A stretch of 64,000 nt of DNA from Pseudomonadota bacterium (GTDB lineage: Bacteria; Pseudomonadota; Alphaproteobacteria; Rhizobiales; Xanthobacteraceae): positions 41,306 to 105,305 of the forward strand of contig JAEWJH010000024.1 of the NCBI GenBank assembly GCA_023386635.1, in the 5' to 3' direction. A program made the translations under genes and the position numbers. The notes under the pieces were generated by a model. That model made no database searches and had not been told where the DNA came from. It saw only the letters and a list, made by a program, of their open reading frames with translations. Below, piece after piece: positions 26,344-34,966 of this stretch. Every line of letters starts with the position of its first letter. Positions within the stretch are counted from its first letter, which is position 1.

Positions 26344-26862
26344 TCACTCGTCGGCGGGCTGGTCCTGAATCGTCGTGCCGATCTGGTCGGCGACGCGCCG
26401 CAGACCGTCGGTCAGTTCCGGGACCTGGTCCGGCCGCATGAAGCGATAGGGTTCCTGCCGCGCCAGCAGCAGGGCGTCGAGGTGGCAGACCACAGGATCC
26501 ACATAGTCGCCGGTGACACCGGCGGCGACGGTGTCGAGGACCTCACCGAGCGAGTTGGCGATCGCGCTGAGAAGCGCGTAATTCATCGTGGTGCCGACGT
26601 CGCGCAGTGCGAGGGTGAGGGTGGTCGCCTGCTTGATCCAGTCGGCCGGCGCCGTGTCGTTCTGCACAGCGCGGATAATTTCCGTGAGCTGCTGCAAGCG
26701 TTCGTTGGCCCACTCGTCAAAGCCGGGTTTGACGTTCCCGATCGCTGCGGTGGCATTACGGAGCGCCTCCTCGCGCGACAGTCCGCCCGGCTGCGTAGCC
26801 AGCTTTTGGAATCGCGTTTCGACCGGGAAGATGCGGACCTCATGATCGTCAGGAGAGGGCAT
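26344..26862 (-). CDS. Hypothetical protein coupled to a response regulator
   Basis: A 172-residue soluble, helical protein. The start is set at ATG 26862 (MPSPDDHEVRIFPVETRFQK) with GGAAAA upstream, because the longer frame runs through the response regulator in another frame. It overlaps the regulator's 3' end by 14 bp, so the two are translationally coupled. The phrase RNATAAIGNVKPGFDEW recurs in rhizobial proteins with the same neighbour. I know no function; a signalling partner of the regulator is plausible. Confidence 0.7.
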   Translation of the reverse strand: MPSPDDHEVRIFPVETRFQKLATQPGGLSREEALRNATAAIGNVKPGFDEWANERLQQLTEIIRAVQNDTAPADWIKQATTLTLALRDVGTTMNYALLSAIANSLGEVLDTVAAGVTGDYVDPVVCHLDALLLARQEPYRFMRPDQVPELTDGLRRVADQIGTTIQDQPADE

Positions 26863-27448
26863 CGTCTTTTCCGGGAGTGGCCGCGCTGGGCAAAGAACCG
26901 ATATCGCCCTGGGCTGGGGCAGGGCCTGATTCATCGGCAACCATGACGTCGTGGTCGCCCTTCCGGCGGCCGATGCTGCTCGGATAGCCCTCAGTCTTGA
27001 AGCGCCGGTCCGGGCCAAAGTAGGTCGGCGTTTCTACGAATTGGCGCGGTGTGAGCGCAATCCAGGCGAGGCGGTCGTAGAGACTGGCCGGTGACATCGG
27101 CTTGGCGATCACCATGTTGGCGCCGGTATCGCGCACCTGTTTTATCGTCGTCTCCCGCGTGTCGCCGCTCATGACGAGGATCGGCATGATCCGGTTTTCG
27201 TTGTCCGCCTTCCGCCGGATGGCGCGTGTCAACGACAAGCCGCCGTGCGGCGGAAGCCGCGCGTCGCACAGAAGGATGTCGATCTTTTGCGCGTTCAATG
27301 CGTGGATCACACCCATTGCGCTTTTCACCTCGATCACCTTGTTGGCGCCGAAGCTGCGCAGAATTCCATGCACGATCATCGAAAAATATGAATTCGAATC
27401 GGCAATGAGAATGACGAGATCGCGGAGATTGAGTGTAGAGCTGGCCAT
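26849..27448 (-). CDS. Response regulator with receiver domain and short C-terminal tail
   Basis: A 199-residue protein. Residues 10-130 are a receiver: phospho-acceptor Asp62 in LLCDARLPP, Lys in VIAKPMSP. The tail (about 130-199) has the phrase FVETPTYFGPDRRFK, found in a rhizobial group of such regulators, but no DNA-binding domain, so it must act on proteins. The first acidic residues read LIADSN rather than DD, an unusual pocket. Confidence 0.85.
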   Translation of the reverse strand: MASSTLNLRDLVILIADSNSYFSMIVHGILRSFGANKVIEVKSAMGVIHALNAQKIDILLCDARLPPHGGLSLTRAIRRKADNENRIMPILVMSGDTRETTIKQVRDTGANMVIAKPMSPASLYDRLAWIALTPRQFVETPTYFGPDRRFKTEGYPSSIGRRKGDHDVMVADESGPAPAQGDIGSLPSAATPGKDDALS

Positions 27449-27966
27449 GCGGCGTCAGGCGGCGCCGCAGAGACGGCCTTGAAGTCCTTTGCGGAACCGG
27501 CAGCCAGCGGGCGTCATTGCGGGAATCCAATTCACGCAGCAAGTCACGCGACAAGAATCATCATGGATGCGCGTGAACAAGGTTCTGCTCCAGCCAGGGC
27601 TCAAGCGCCACGCGATCGCCAAGCGTTCAGGTGGCTGCAGGGCTCGATAGATAACAACCTATCGTTGTCAAAATAGCCGATTCGCAGAGGCACGAAAAGG
27701 ATTGCGGTCCTCTTTTGAAGGCGGGTTTTGCGTTGCCGGGCGCGGTACCGCGTCGGCATTTCGCATCCATTTGGAGGGCGTGGCGGCCGGTCGCTCGCTT
27801 TCACTGTGCGGGTGACGGCCGCGTTCGATAGCGGTCGATGCGTTATCGTGAAGGATGTTGACAACGGCGGCTTCAACCTTCTGCATATGATAGATTGTGC
27901 GGGACCGCGGTCCGACACGTTGTCTGTGTCGTTTTTGCCGCGAACGCCGATGCGGAAGTGCCGATC
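27449..27966. other. Intergenic region between the response regulator and tetR
   Basis: About 520 bp between divergent genes. Apart from a candidate promoter at 27644-27671, nothing was recognised; a 332-codon minus frame crossing it is the shadow of the TetR gene. Confidence 0.4.
27644..27671 (-). promoter_or_regulatory. Candidate promoter for the response regulator operon
   Basis: On the minus strand TTGACA, a 16-bp gap, then TATCGA, about 195 bp before the regulator's start. The -35 is perfect; the -10 and spacing are fair. Confidence 0.35.
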
Positions 27967-28725
27967 ATGAGCGAGCGGACAACATCGCCGAAAAGCAGTC
28001 CTCGCGCCGCGAGCGGGCGGCGCCGGCGGGATTCGGCCCTGACCAAGGAAGCAATCCTCGGTGCGGCGACTTATGAATTTTGCCGGAACGGTCTCGGCGG
28101 AGCCCGTGTCGAAGCGATCGCGCAGCGCGCCAAAGCCAATATGCGGCTCTTGTATGCGTATTTCGGTGACAAGAACGGGCTTTACCTCGCGGTTCTGGAG
28201 CACGTTTACACCGAGATCCGCTCCGCGGAGCAGCAGCTCAATCTGGATAATCTCGATCCGGCTACCGCGATGCGCGAACTGGTGGATTTCACCTTCACGT
28301 TCTTCGGCGAACACCCGGACTATATCGCGCTCATCAACACCGAGAATCTTCAGCGGGCGCAGAACCTGCGGAAATCCCGCAAGATCGCCAAGTTGACGCT
28401 GCCGCTGGTGACGAGCATCGAGAACATCCTGCGCCGTGGGTCGGCCGCCGATGTTTTCCGGAAAGATATCGATCCCATCAATCTCTACATTTCGATCACG
28501 GCGCTGAGCTACTTCCACGTGTCGAACCGCTATACGCTGTCGGCGATGTTCGGAAAGGATCTCGGCGACGCCGAATGGCTGAAAGGCCGGCGCGAGCACG
28601 CGCAGGCCATGATTTTTGCCTGGCTGACGACCGATGGCGTCAAGCAGCGTATCACCAGCGTCCCGTCCCGTGCGAAGGGGGCCTATCCCGCTGCCGTCCC
28701 GGATTTCGCGCAGGATAACTCCTAA
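27967..28725 (+). CDS. TetR/AcrR family regulator of the ureide locus
   Basis: A 252-residue repressor: basic N-terminal tail, TetR helix-turn-helix at about residues 22-72 (LTKEAILGAATYEFCRNGLG, VEAIAQRAKANMRLLYAYFG), then a helical ligand domain with FTFTFFGEHPDYIALI. ATG 27967 has GGAAG upstream. It sits directly before the AllH-like gene on the same strand and is the nearest candidate to bind the palindrome found in the two promoters of the locus (29811 and 34941). Confidence 0.9.
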   Translation: MSERTTSPKSSPRAASGRRRRDSALTKEAILGAATYEFCRNGLGGARVEAIAQRAKANMRLLYAYFGDKNGLYLAVLEHVYTEIRSAEQQLNLDNLDPATAMRELVDFTFTFFGEHPDYIALINTENLQRAQNLRKSRKIAKLTLPLVTSIENILRRGSAADVFRKDIDPINLYISITALSYFHVSNRYTLSAMFGKDLGDAEWLKGRREHAQAMIFAWLTTDGVKQRITSVPSRAKGAYPAAVPDFAQDNS

Positions 28726-28766
28726 GGCTCAGGCCGCCTGTTGCACCGGCGCGATTGTGTTTCGAA

Positions 28767-29693
28767 ATGCGGGAAAAACGCCGTTCTCATTCGCTGCCTG
28801 CCGTCGCCGGGCGCGCGACTGAATTGGGAGTGCTGGCGCATCCCGTACTTCAAAGCGGCAGCACCGGCGTGATCGTTGCCGCCTTCCAGCGCTGTTTCTA
28901 TGCGGCGATCGATGGCGCCCTGATCTGCGTAGGGGCGGGCTCGCTCGGCTCCGGGCCGCTCCATGTCCTCTGTGAAGGATGGCCGGACGACCGCTTCGGC
29001 GTCGGTCAGCGGCTGACCATCACCGGGACGGTGCTCCACATCGACGGGGCGCTGCTGGTGGATGTCGCCGGCGCGCCGATATGGCAACCCGATCCGGCAC
29101 CGGCTTGGTCGCCAGCAAGCCTGACGGCGGGCTTGCAGGCCGTCGGCGCGCGGTGGCGCATGACGTTCGGCGGCGAGGACTGGGCACCGCTGGGGCCATC
29201 CTCGTCAGGCCGACCGTCGCATCTGATCGCGGCGGCAAGGCCGGCCGTGGATGCACTCGTTCGAATCGTCGAGAACGGGCTCCGAAATTCCCCGCCCTTA
29301 TCCACGGATGGCGCGGACATGGCCGGGCTGATCGGTCTTGGGCCCGGGCTGACGCCGTCGGGCGACGATTGTCTGCTGGGTGCGCTTGTCGCGCTGGATG
29401 GGCTCGGTCTGTCCGCGGTGCGGGATAGCCTCTGGCATCAGTGTTTGCCGCATCTTGATCGTACCAACGAGATCAGCCGGGCGCATCTTGGTGCGGCGGC
29501 GCGCGGCTATGGGGCGGCCGTGTTGCATCGGGCGATCCATGCCACCATGGCCGGCCGCGTCGAGGGGCTTGAACAGGTGCTGTCGTCGGTATCCGCCATT
29601 GGCGAGACGTCCGGCCGCGACGGTTTGACGGGCGCGCTCATGGCGCTGCAGGCGGTGCGCCGGCACATTACCGATCCCGGCCGGCCATCCTGA
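28767..29693 (+). CDS. allH: DUF2877 protein, oxamate carbamoyltransferase subunit AllH-like
   Basis: A 308-residue protein of the DUF2877 family, to which E. coli YlbF (AllH) belongs. The conserved C-terminal core reads LIGLGPGLTPSGDDCLLGAL followed by ISRAHLGAAARGYGAAV. In E. coli AllFGH together carry out oxamate carbamoyltransferase activity in allantoin breakdown. ATG 28767 is preferred over TTG 28755; neither has a good ribosome site. It begins 41 bp after tetR and probably shares its transcript, while the other subunits have their own promoter 110 bp further on. Confidence 0.8.
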   Translation: MREKRRSHSLPAVAGRATELGVLAHPVLQSGSTGVIVAAFQRCFYAAIDGALICVGAGSLGSGPLHVLCEGWPDDRFGVGQRLTITGTVLHIDGALLVDVAGAPIWQPDPAPAWSPASLTAGLQAVGARWRMTFGGEDWAPLGPSSSGRPSHLIAAARPAVDALVRIVENGLRNSPPLSTDGADMAGLIGLGPGLTPSGDDCLLGALVALDGLGLSAVRDSLWHQCLPHLDRTNEISRAHLGAAARGYGAAVLHRAIHATMAGRVEGLEQVLSSVSAIGETSGRDGLTGALMALQAVRRHITDPGRPS

Positions 29694-29803
29694 AATCATC
29701 GACTCACGGGCCGAAATCTGCTCCAGCGGTTGCGCCCGCCGACCCGGCTTCCCAGCGGCGACAGCTGTCTTTGCGGCGGTTCTATGCACAGCAGAAGCTT
29801 TGA

Positions 29804-29833
29804 TTGACCAAGTAAGACGTTTCTTACTAATAT
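29804..29833 (+). promoter_or_regulatory. Promoter with an operator palindrome in the spacer
   Basis: TTGACC (29804-29809), an 18-bp spacer and TAATAT (29828-29833). The spacer is filled by the perfect inverted repeat AGTAAGA CGTT TCTTACT (29811-29828), the size and place expected for a TetR-type operator that blocks RNA polymerase. A related site lies in the promoter of the deacetylase-fold gene (34941-34958). Confidence 0.7.
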
Positions 29834-29861
29834 TTTCGCGCCGAACAAGGAGGATACGCTG

Positions 29862-30050
29862 GTGTCGGACAGGGAACAGACGAAGTGCCAGGCGCTGCTG
29901 ACGAACGACCTCACGGTGGTGAACGTCGGACTGGAAGGTTTCGTCAAGGATCTTCAGGACTGCGGCATCGCCGTCGTGCACGTCGACTGGTCGCCTCCGG
30001 CGGGCGGCGATCCGAAAATGGCCGCGCTGCTCGCGAAACTGGGCGTGTGA
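29862..30050 (+). CDS. Stand-alone FdrA C-terminal domain protein
   Basis: A 62-residue protein starting at GTG 29862, with a strong AAGGAGGA ribosome site 8 bases upstream. Its whole length (LTVVNVGLEGFVKDLQDCGI, then VVHVDWSPPAGGDPKMAALL) follows the last 55 or so residues of E. coli FdrA (AllF), where the same pattern VINIGL...VVHYQWSPVAGG occurs. The FdrA gene of this locus (31307-32842) lacks that tail. So the domain is encoded here as its own subunit, the first gene of the operon, and presumably joins the AllFG complex. Confidence 0.75.
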   Translation: MSDREQTKCQALLTNDLTVVNVGLEGFVKDLQDCGIAVVHVDWSPPAGGDPKMAALLAKLGV

Positions 30051-30059
30051 GGGGTGGCT

Positions 30060-31310
30060 ATGAAATTGATCGAGGAAGCCAACAAGAAAGCGGTCTCCAT
30101 TATCCTGGAGGGCGAGCCGAAGCTGATCGACATCGTCCCGGCGAAAGACGTGCTCAAGGGCTTGAAGGAGCGGATGGTTCTCCATGCCGGCCCGCCGATC
30201 ACCTGGGACCGGATGTGCGGCCCGATGCGGGGCGCGGTGGCGGGCGCCATCGTGTTCGAAGGATGGGCGCCTGATCTCGACGCGGCGACCAAGCTTGCGG
30301 CCAGCGGCGGCGTCGAATTCCACCCCAACCATCATTTCGGCGCCGTCGGCCCGATGACCGGCATGACCACGATGTCGATGCCGCTGTTCGTCGTCGAGAA
30401 CACGCGGTTCGGCAATCGCGCCTACTGCGCCATCAACGAAGGCCTCGGCAAGGTGATGCGCTTCGGCGGCAATGACGCCAGCGTCCTCAAGCGCCTGGCC
30501 TGGCTGCGGGACGTATTCGGACCTGTTCTGGGCAAAGCCATTCGCGCCAAGGGCGGCATCGACCTCAAGGCGATCATCGCGCGTGGTCTATCCATGGGCG
30601 ACGAGATGCACCAGCGCAATCTGGCCTGTTCGAGCATCTTCCTGCGCGAGGTCGGTCCGTCGCTGGCGCGCACCTCCGACAACAACGAGACGCTCGCGGA
30701 GTGCATCGCGTTCATTGCGCAGAACGATCAGTTCTTCCTCAACATCGCCATGGCGATGGGCAAGGCGATGACCGACCCGGCCAAGGGCATTCGCGGATCG
30801 ACGATTGTCACCGTGATGAGCCGCAACGGCACCGATTTCGGCGTACGCATCAGCGGTCTCGGCGATCGCTGGTTCACGGCGCCGGTGGAAATGCCGGAAG
30901 GACTCTATTTTGCGGGCTTCTCGCGCAAGGACGCCAATCCCGACATGGGCGATTCCGCGATCGTCGAGACGGTCGGTCTCGGCGGGTTCGCGATGGGCGC
31001 GGCGCCTGCGGTCGCCGGCTTCATCGGCGCCGGCTCGCCCTCGGCCGCCGGGGATTTCACCCGCGCCATGGGTGAGATCACCGTCGGGCAGAATCCCGAA
31101 TGGACGATCCCGGCGCTCGACTTCGCCGGCGTGCCGACCGGCATCGATGCCCGCCTTGTCGTCGAGACCGGCCTCGCCCCCGTCATCAACACCGGCATCG
31201 CGCACCGTGAACCCGGCATCGGTCAGGTCGGGGCCGGCATCGTGCGCGCGCCGCTCGCTTGCTTCTCGCAAGCCGTTAGCGCCATTGCGGAAGATCTGGG
31301 GGTCTCATGA
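30060..31310 (+). CDS. allG: DUF1116 protein, oxamate carbamoyltransferase subunit AllG-like
   Basis: A 416-residue cytoplasmic protein of the YlbE/AllG (DUF1116) family: WDRMCGPMRGAVAGAIVFEG near residue 55, GGVEFHPNHHFGAVGPMTG near 90, and a C-terminal VETGLAPVINTGIAHREPG. ATG 30060 has GAGGGG 5 bases upstream; GTG 30054 is the alternative. With AllF and AllH it should transfer carbamoyl from oxalurate (or a related ureide) to phosphate. Its stop overlaps the next start (ATGA). Confidence 0.85.
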   Translation: MKLIEEANKKAVSIILEGEPKLIDIVPAKDVLKGLKERMVLHAGPPITWDRMCGPMRGAVAGAIVFEGWAPDLDAATKLAASGGVEFHPNHHFGAVGPMTGMTTMSMPLFVVENTRFGNRAYCAINEGLGKVMRFGGNDASVLKRLAWLRDVFGPVLGKAIRAKGGIDLKAIIARGLSMGDEMHQRNLACSSIFLREVGPSLARTSDNNETLAECIAFIAQNDQFFLNIAMAMGKAMTDPAKGIRGSTIVTVMSRNGTDFGVRISGLGDRWFTAPVEMPEGLYFAGFSRKDANPDMGDSAIVETVGLGGFAMGAAPAVAGFIGAGSPSAAGDFTRAMGEITVGQNPEWTIPALDFAGVPTGIDARLVVETGLAPVINTGIAHREPGIGQVGAGIVRAPLACFSQAVSAIAEDLGVS

Positions 31311-32842
31311 CAGAGGTAGTCCTGAACGAAGTTCGCAAGGGCTTCTATCTCGATTCAGTCGCGCTGATGCGGTTGTCCCGCGAGATCGCCGGCATGCCCG
31401 GCGTCGTCGAAGCGGCGCTGATGATGGGAACGCCGTCGAATATCGCCATCATGCGCAATGCCGGTCTCTTGTCCGGCGATCTCGCCACCCAGGGCAGCGA
31501 TCTCGTTCTTGCGGTCAAGGCCGAGAACGAGACGGCCGCGCGCGCGGCGCTGGACGATGCGCTCAAGGCGCTCGACAAGCCGAAGTCGCAGGCGGCCGGG
31601 AAAAGCGAATGGCGTCCGCGCAGCATCGCATCGGCGGTGGCGGCGACGCCGAATGCCAATCTCGCGCTGATCTCGGTCCCCGGAGAGTTCGCGGCGGCCG
31701 AAGCCCGTAAGGCGCTCAATCGCGGTCTGCATGTGCTGATGTTCAGCGACAATGTCTCGATCGCCGATGAATTGTCGCTGAAGCAGCAGGCGCGCGAGGC
31801 GGGGCTGCTGATGATGGGGCCGGACTGCGGAACGGCCATCATCAACGGCGCGCCGCTTGCGTTCGCCAACAAGCTCAAGCGCGGCAAGGTCGGCATCATC
31901 GGCGCGTCCGGCACCGGCACCCAGGAAATCTCCTGTCTGGTGTCCGAAGCTGGCGTCGGTATTTCGCACGCGATCGGCGTCGGCGGCCGCGATCTCAAGA
32001 AGGATATCGGCGGCATCACGACCCTGATGGCCATCGATGCGCTCGATGCCGATCCGGGCACCGATCATGTGGTGCTGGTGTCCAAGCCGCCGCATGCCGA
32101 TGTCGCGAAAGCGGTCATCGCGCGGATCGCCAAGAGTCCGAAGACCTATACGGTCTGCTTCATCGGCGCGGCGTCGGCCGATCTGCCGAAGAACGCGCGG
32201 TTCGCCGCGACGCTCAAGCAGGCGGCTGAACTGGCGCTGGGCGGGCGCACGATCGGCGCGGGCTTTAACGCCGCGGCTGCCGCCGCGCGCGTGCCGAACC
32301 GCAAGGGCGCGAGCCGTATCGAGGGATTGTTCGCCGGCGGAACGCTGTGCGCCGAGGCGCAGGTGGTTCTGACCGCCGGCGGGCGCAAGGTCGCGTCAAA
32401 CGCCGCTATCCCCGGTGTGGCACCGCTCGACGGCAAGGACAGCGCCGGCTGCGACCGGATCATCGATCTCGGCTCCGACGAGTATACGCAGGGCCGGCCA
32501 CATCCGATGATCGATCCGTCGGTGCGTGACGATGCCTTGCGCGCGGCGCTGACCAATCCGGACATCGGCGTCGTCCTGCTCGATCTGGTGATCGGCTATG
32601 GCGCGCATGCGGACCCGGCGGCGCATCTCGCGAGCGTCGTCGAAAAGCGGCCGGCGAATGCCCCGGCCTTGATCGCATCGGTGACCGGCACCGAGCTCGA
32701 CCCGCAGGTGCGGTCGGCGCAGATCAAACGTTTGGAGGCCGCCGGCATCATCGTCGCCCCGTCGAACGAACAGGCCTGTGAACTCGCTCTTGCCGTCATC
32801 AATGCGGATGCCAAGGTGAATCGCCATGCGAACGCTCAATGA
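31307..32842 (+). CDS. allF: FdrA family protein, oxamate carbamoyltransferase subunit AllF-like, lacking its C-terminal domain
   Basis: A 511-residue protein of the FdrA family, which resembles acyl-CoA synthetase/succinyl-CoA ligase alpha chains. Visible are MMGTPSNIAIMRNAGLL (near 45), MMGPDCGTAIINGAPLAFAN (about 175), the nucleotide-fold turn IGASGTGTQEIS, VGGRDLKKDIGGI, and YTQGRPHPMIDP near 395. E. coli FdrA continues for about 50 residues with a domain that here is encoded separately at 29862-30050. It overlaps allG by 4 bp and the kinase gene by 17 bp, a tightly coupled operon. Confidence 0.85.
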   Translation: MTEVVLNEVRKGFYLDSVALMRLSREIAGMPGVVEAALMMGTPSNIAIMRNAGLLSGDLATQGSDLVLAVKAENETAARAALDDALKALDKPKSQAAGKSEWRPRSIASAVAATPNANLALISVPGEFAAAEARKALNRGLHVLMFSDNVSIADELSLKQQAREAGLLMMGPDCGTAIINGAPLAFANKLKRGKVGIIGASGTGTQEISCLVSEAGVGISHAIGVGGRDLKKDIGGITTLMAIDALDADPGTDHVVLVSKPPHADVAKAVIARIAKSPKTYTVCFIGAASADLPKNARFAATLKQAAELALGGRTIGAGFNAAAAAARVPNRKGASRIEGLFAGGTLCAEAQVVLTAGGRKVASNAAIPGVAPLDGKDSAGCDRIIDLGSDEYTQGRPHPMIDPSVRDDALRAALTNPDIGVVLLDLVIGYGAHADPAAHLASVVEKRPANAPALIASVTGTELDPQVRSAQIKRLEAAGIIVAPSNEQACELALAVINADAKVNRHANAQ

Positions 32843-33806
32843 GGTCCCGCGGCGCCTGGTGATCGCGATCGGCGGCAATGCGGTTCACCCGGAAGACATC
32901 AGCGGTACCTCCGACGAGCAGAAGGTGATCGCCCAACAGACCGCGGAAGCGCTGCTGCCGTTGGCGGAACTCGACAACGATCTGGTCATCACCCACGGCA
33001 ACGGCCCGGTCGTCGGCAAGATCATGATGCGCCAGATGCTGACCATGGACCGCATCCCGCCGATGTCGATGGACATCTGCGTGGCGCACAGCCAGGGCGG
33101 TATTGCCTATCTGTTGATGCAGGCGATGGAGAATGCGTTGCGCGAGCGGGGCAATCCGCGCCACGTCGCGAGCCTGCTCACCCAGGTCGAGGTCGATCCC
33201 GACGATCCCGCTTTTACCAATCCGACCAAGTTCGTCGGGCCGTTCTTCTCCGAGGAGGAGGCCAAGCGGATCGGCGCAGAGCTCAACTGGAAGATGCGGG
33301 AAGATTCGGGACGGGGCTGGCGCCATGTGGTGCCGTCACCGAAGCCGAAGCACATTTGCGACATCTCGCTGGTCGACGCTCTGCTCAAGCGCGGCACCAT
33401 CGTCATCGCCGGCGGCGGTGGCGGCGTGCCGGTGATCCGCGGCCCGAAAGGCGTGCGCACCGGCGTGCCGGCCGTGATCGACAAGGATTTGACCTCGGCG
33501 CATATGGCGAACGTGCTCGGCATCGAGGAATTGCTGATCCTGACCGCGGTGCCGCGCGTGGCCGTGAACTTCGGCAAGCCCAACAAGCGGGAGCTGGATC
33601 AGGTTTCGCTCGAGGAGATCAAGGCCTATCACCGTGAGGGACATTTCCCGCCCGGCAGCATGGGCCCGAAGGTCGATGCGGCGATCCGCTTTCTCGAAGG
33701 CGGCGGCAAGCGGGCGATCATCAGCCATCTCGATTGCGCGATGGCGGCCCTCCGCGGTGAAACCGGTACGCACATCCTTCACGAAGCCGCGCCGGCGCAC
33801 TCGTAG
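32826..33806 (+). CDS. arcC: Carbamate kinase
   Basis: A 326-residue amino-acid-kinase fold enzyme making ATP and carbamate from carbamoyl phosphate and ADP. Motifs: VIAIGGNAVHPEDISG at the start, ITHGNGPVVGK, AHSQGGIAYLL, a VVPSPKP loop, AGGGGGVPVI and the C-terminal GSMGPKVDAAI. It overlaps allF by 17 bp. Placed after the carbamoyltransferase genes it plays the part of AllK, conserving the energy of carbamoyl phosphate. A strong terminator follows. Confidence 0.93.
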   Translation: MRTLNEVPRRLVIAIGGNAVHPEDISGTSDEQKVIAQQTAEALLPLAELDNDLVITHGNGPVVGKIMMRQMLTMDRIPPMSMDICVAHSQGGIAYLLMQAMENALRERGNPRHVASLLTQVEVDPDDPAFTNPTKFVGPFFSEEEAKRIGAELNWKMREDSGRGWRHVVPSPKPKHICDISLVDALLKRGTIVIAGGGGGVPVIRGPKGVRTGVPAVIDKDLTSAHMANVLGIEELLILTAVPRVAVNFGKPNKRELDQVSLEEIKAYHREGHFPPGSMGPKVDAAIRFLEGGGKRAIISHLDCAMAALRGETGTHILHEAAPAHS

Positions 33807-33830
33807 CCGCGGCGTTCAGGCGCTCATGCA

Positions 33831-33859
33831 AAAGGCCCGGTCCGATGGACCGGGCCTTT
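33831..33859 (+). terminator. Rho-independent terminator of the carbamoyltransferase operon
   Basis: A perfect 13-bp inverted repeat (AAAGGCCCGGTCC / GGACCGGGCCTTT) with a 3-base loop, 24 bp after the kinase stop. A-run and T-run on either side suggest it can also serve the converging deacetylase-fold gene. Confidence 0.85.
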
Positions 33860-33897
33860 GTCGTTTGGGGTGCAGCATCACGCAGCAAATCACAGAC

Positions 33898-34890
33898 CTA
33901 TGTGGTGATCGTATTCTCCGGCAGCGTGAAGACATGCTTGGCGATTTCGCCGGACGTCGTGAGCCAGATGTCGTCGCGCCGCGCGGCGATCGCCTGCAGC
34001 GCCCGCCGCAGATGGCGAAGGCGATAGGGCTGTCCCACCAGATAAGGATGCAGCGCGATGCCCATGACCAGCGACTGCTTTTTCGATTGCAGCAGCATCT
34101 CCTCGAAATTGTCGATGATCATGTTGGCGAACTGGTCGGCTGAATCTTTCCGGCCGGCGATGGAGGGAATGTCGTTGAGTTCCTGCGGATAGGGTACGGA
34201 CAGAATGCGCCCGCCATTCCGCGTCTTGAACCAGACCGGCTGGTCGTCCATGCACCAGTCGAGCAGATATTCGTAACCGGCCTCGGCCAGCAAATCGGGG
34301 GTGAGGGCGGATTGCGAGATCCAGGGCCCGAGCCAGCCGGTCGGCGCGCGGCCTTCGGCCTTGCGGATGGTTGCGGTCGATTCCGCGATGAGGGTGCGCT
34401 CTTCCGCCTCCGAAAGCTGACCCTGCCGCTCCGAATTGGTGCGCCCGTGACCGACGATTTCGCAGCCGCGCTCGCGGAAAGCGTCCATGACCTCCGGGCA
34501 ATAATGATAGATGCTGCTGTTCACGAGCACCGACACCGGCAGCGACAGTTCGTCGAACAAATCGATCAGGCGCCAGACGCCGACCCGGTTGCCATAATCG
34601 CGCCAGGAGAAGTTCAGGACATCCGGATGCGGGCCGCCGGGCGCGAGTTCGGCCCCCAAGCCTTCGCCGAAGGCAAAGTGCTCAAGATTGAGGCCGATAT
34701 AAACGGCTAGCCGTTTCTTGTTCGGCCATTCAAAATGAGGGCGGCGGGTGATCGCGGAATAGCTGTAACGGCCATGATGTTTCAGGAGGAGGCGAATGTC
34801 TTCGGTTGACATGTTGTCCGCGTGTGTCCCTTGAGCGGTGGTTTGATTGGTTGTCCGCTCGCCGGCGCGCGCGTTCATCTTGTCGTTCAT
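33898..34890 (-). CDS. Polysaccharide deacetylase-fold hydrolase (PuuE/allantoinase-like)
   Basis: A 330-residue NodB-fold enzyme. The start is ATG 34890 with AAGGA 9 bases upstream. Phrases: RLAVYIGLNLEHFAFGEG, FSWRDYGNRVGVWRLIDLFD, CEIVGHGRTNSERQ, SYEY-like YEYLLDWCMDDQPVWF and IALHPYLVGQPYR. These match the group that includes metal-independent allantoinase PuuE and related cyclic-imide or amide hydrolases rather than true polysaccharide deacetylases. It is transcribed toward the carbamoyltransferase operon from its own promoter that carries the same operator. A ring-opening role on a ureide such as allantoin is the best guess. Confidence 0.8.
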   Translation of the reverse strand: MNDKMNARAGERTTNQTTAQGTHADNMSTEDIRLLLKHHGRYSYSAITRRPHFEWPNKKRLAVYIGLNLEHFAFGEGLGAELAPGGPHPDVLNFSWRDYGNRVGVWRLIDLFDELSLPVSVLVNSSIYHYCPEVMDAFRERGCEIVGHGRTNSERQGQLSEAEERTLIAESTATIRKAEGRAPTGWLGPWISQSALTPDLLAEAGYEYLLDWCMDDQPVWFKTRNGGRILSVPYPQELNDIPSIAGRKDSADQFANMIIDNFEEMLLQSKKQSLVMGIALHPYLVGQPYRLRHLRRALQAIAARRDDIWLTTSGEIAKHVFTLPENTITT

Positions 34891-34937
34891 TGTTATTTTC
34901 CTTCGCCAGATCGTCCTGGCCGCTTGACTTTCGTACA

Positions 34938-34966
34938 ATGTTGAAGAGACTTCTTACTTCCGTCAA
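34938..34966 (-). promoter_or_regulatory. Promoter of the deacetylase-fold gene with a related operator
   Basis: On the minus strand TTGACG (34966-34961), a 17-bp spacer and CAACAT. The spacer holds AGTAAGAAGTCTCTT, which matches the perfect palindrome at 29811-29828 in 13 of 18 positions and at the same place relative to the -35. Confidence 0.55.

Noticed and set aside
27601..28599. 332-codon minus frame across the TetR gene
   Set aside because: The opposite strand encodes a clear TetR protein; this frame has no domain.
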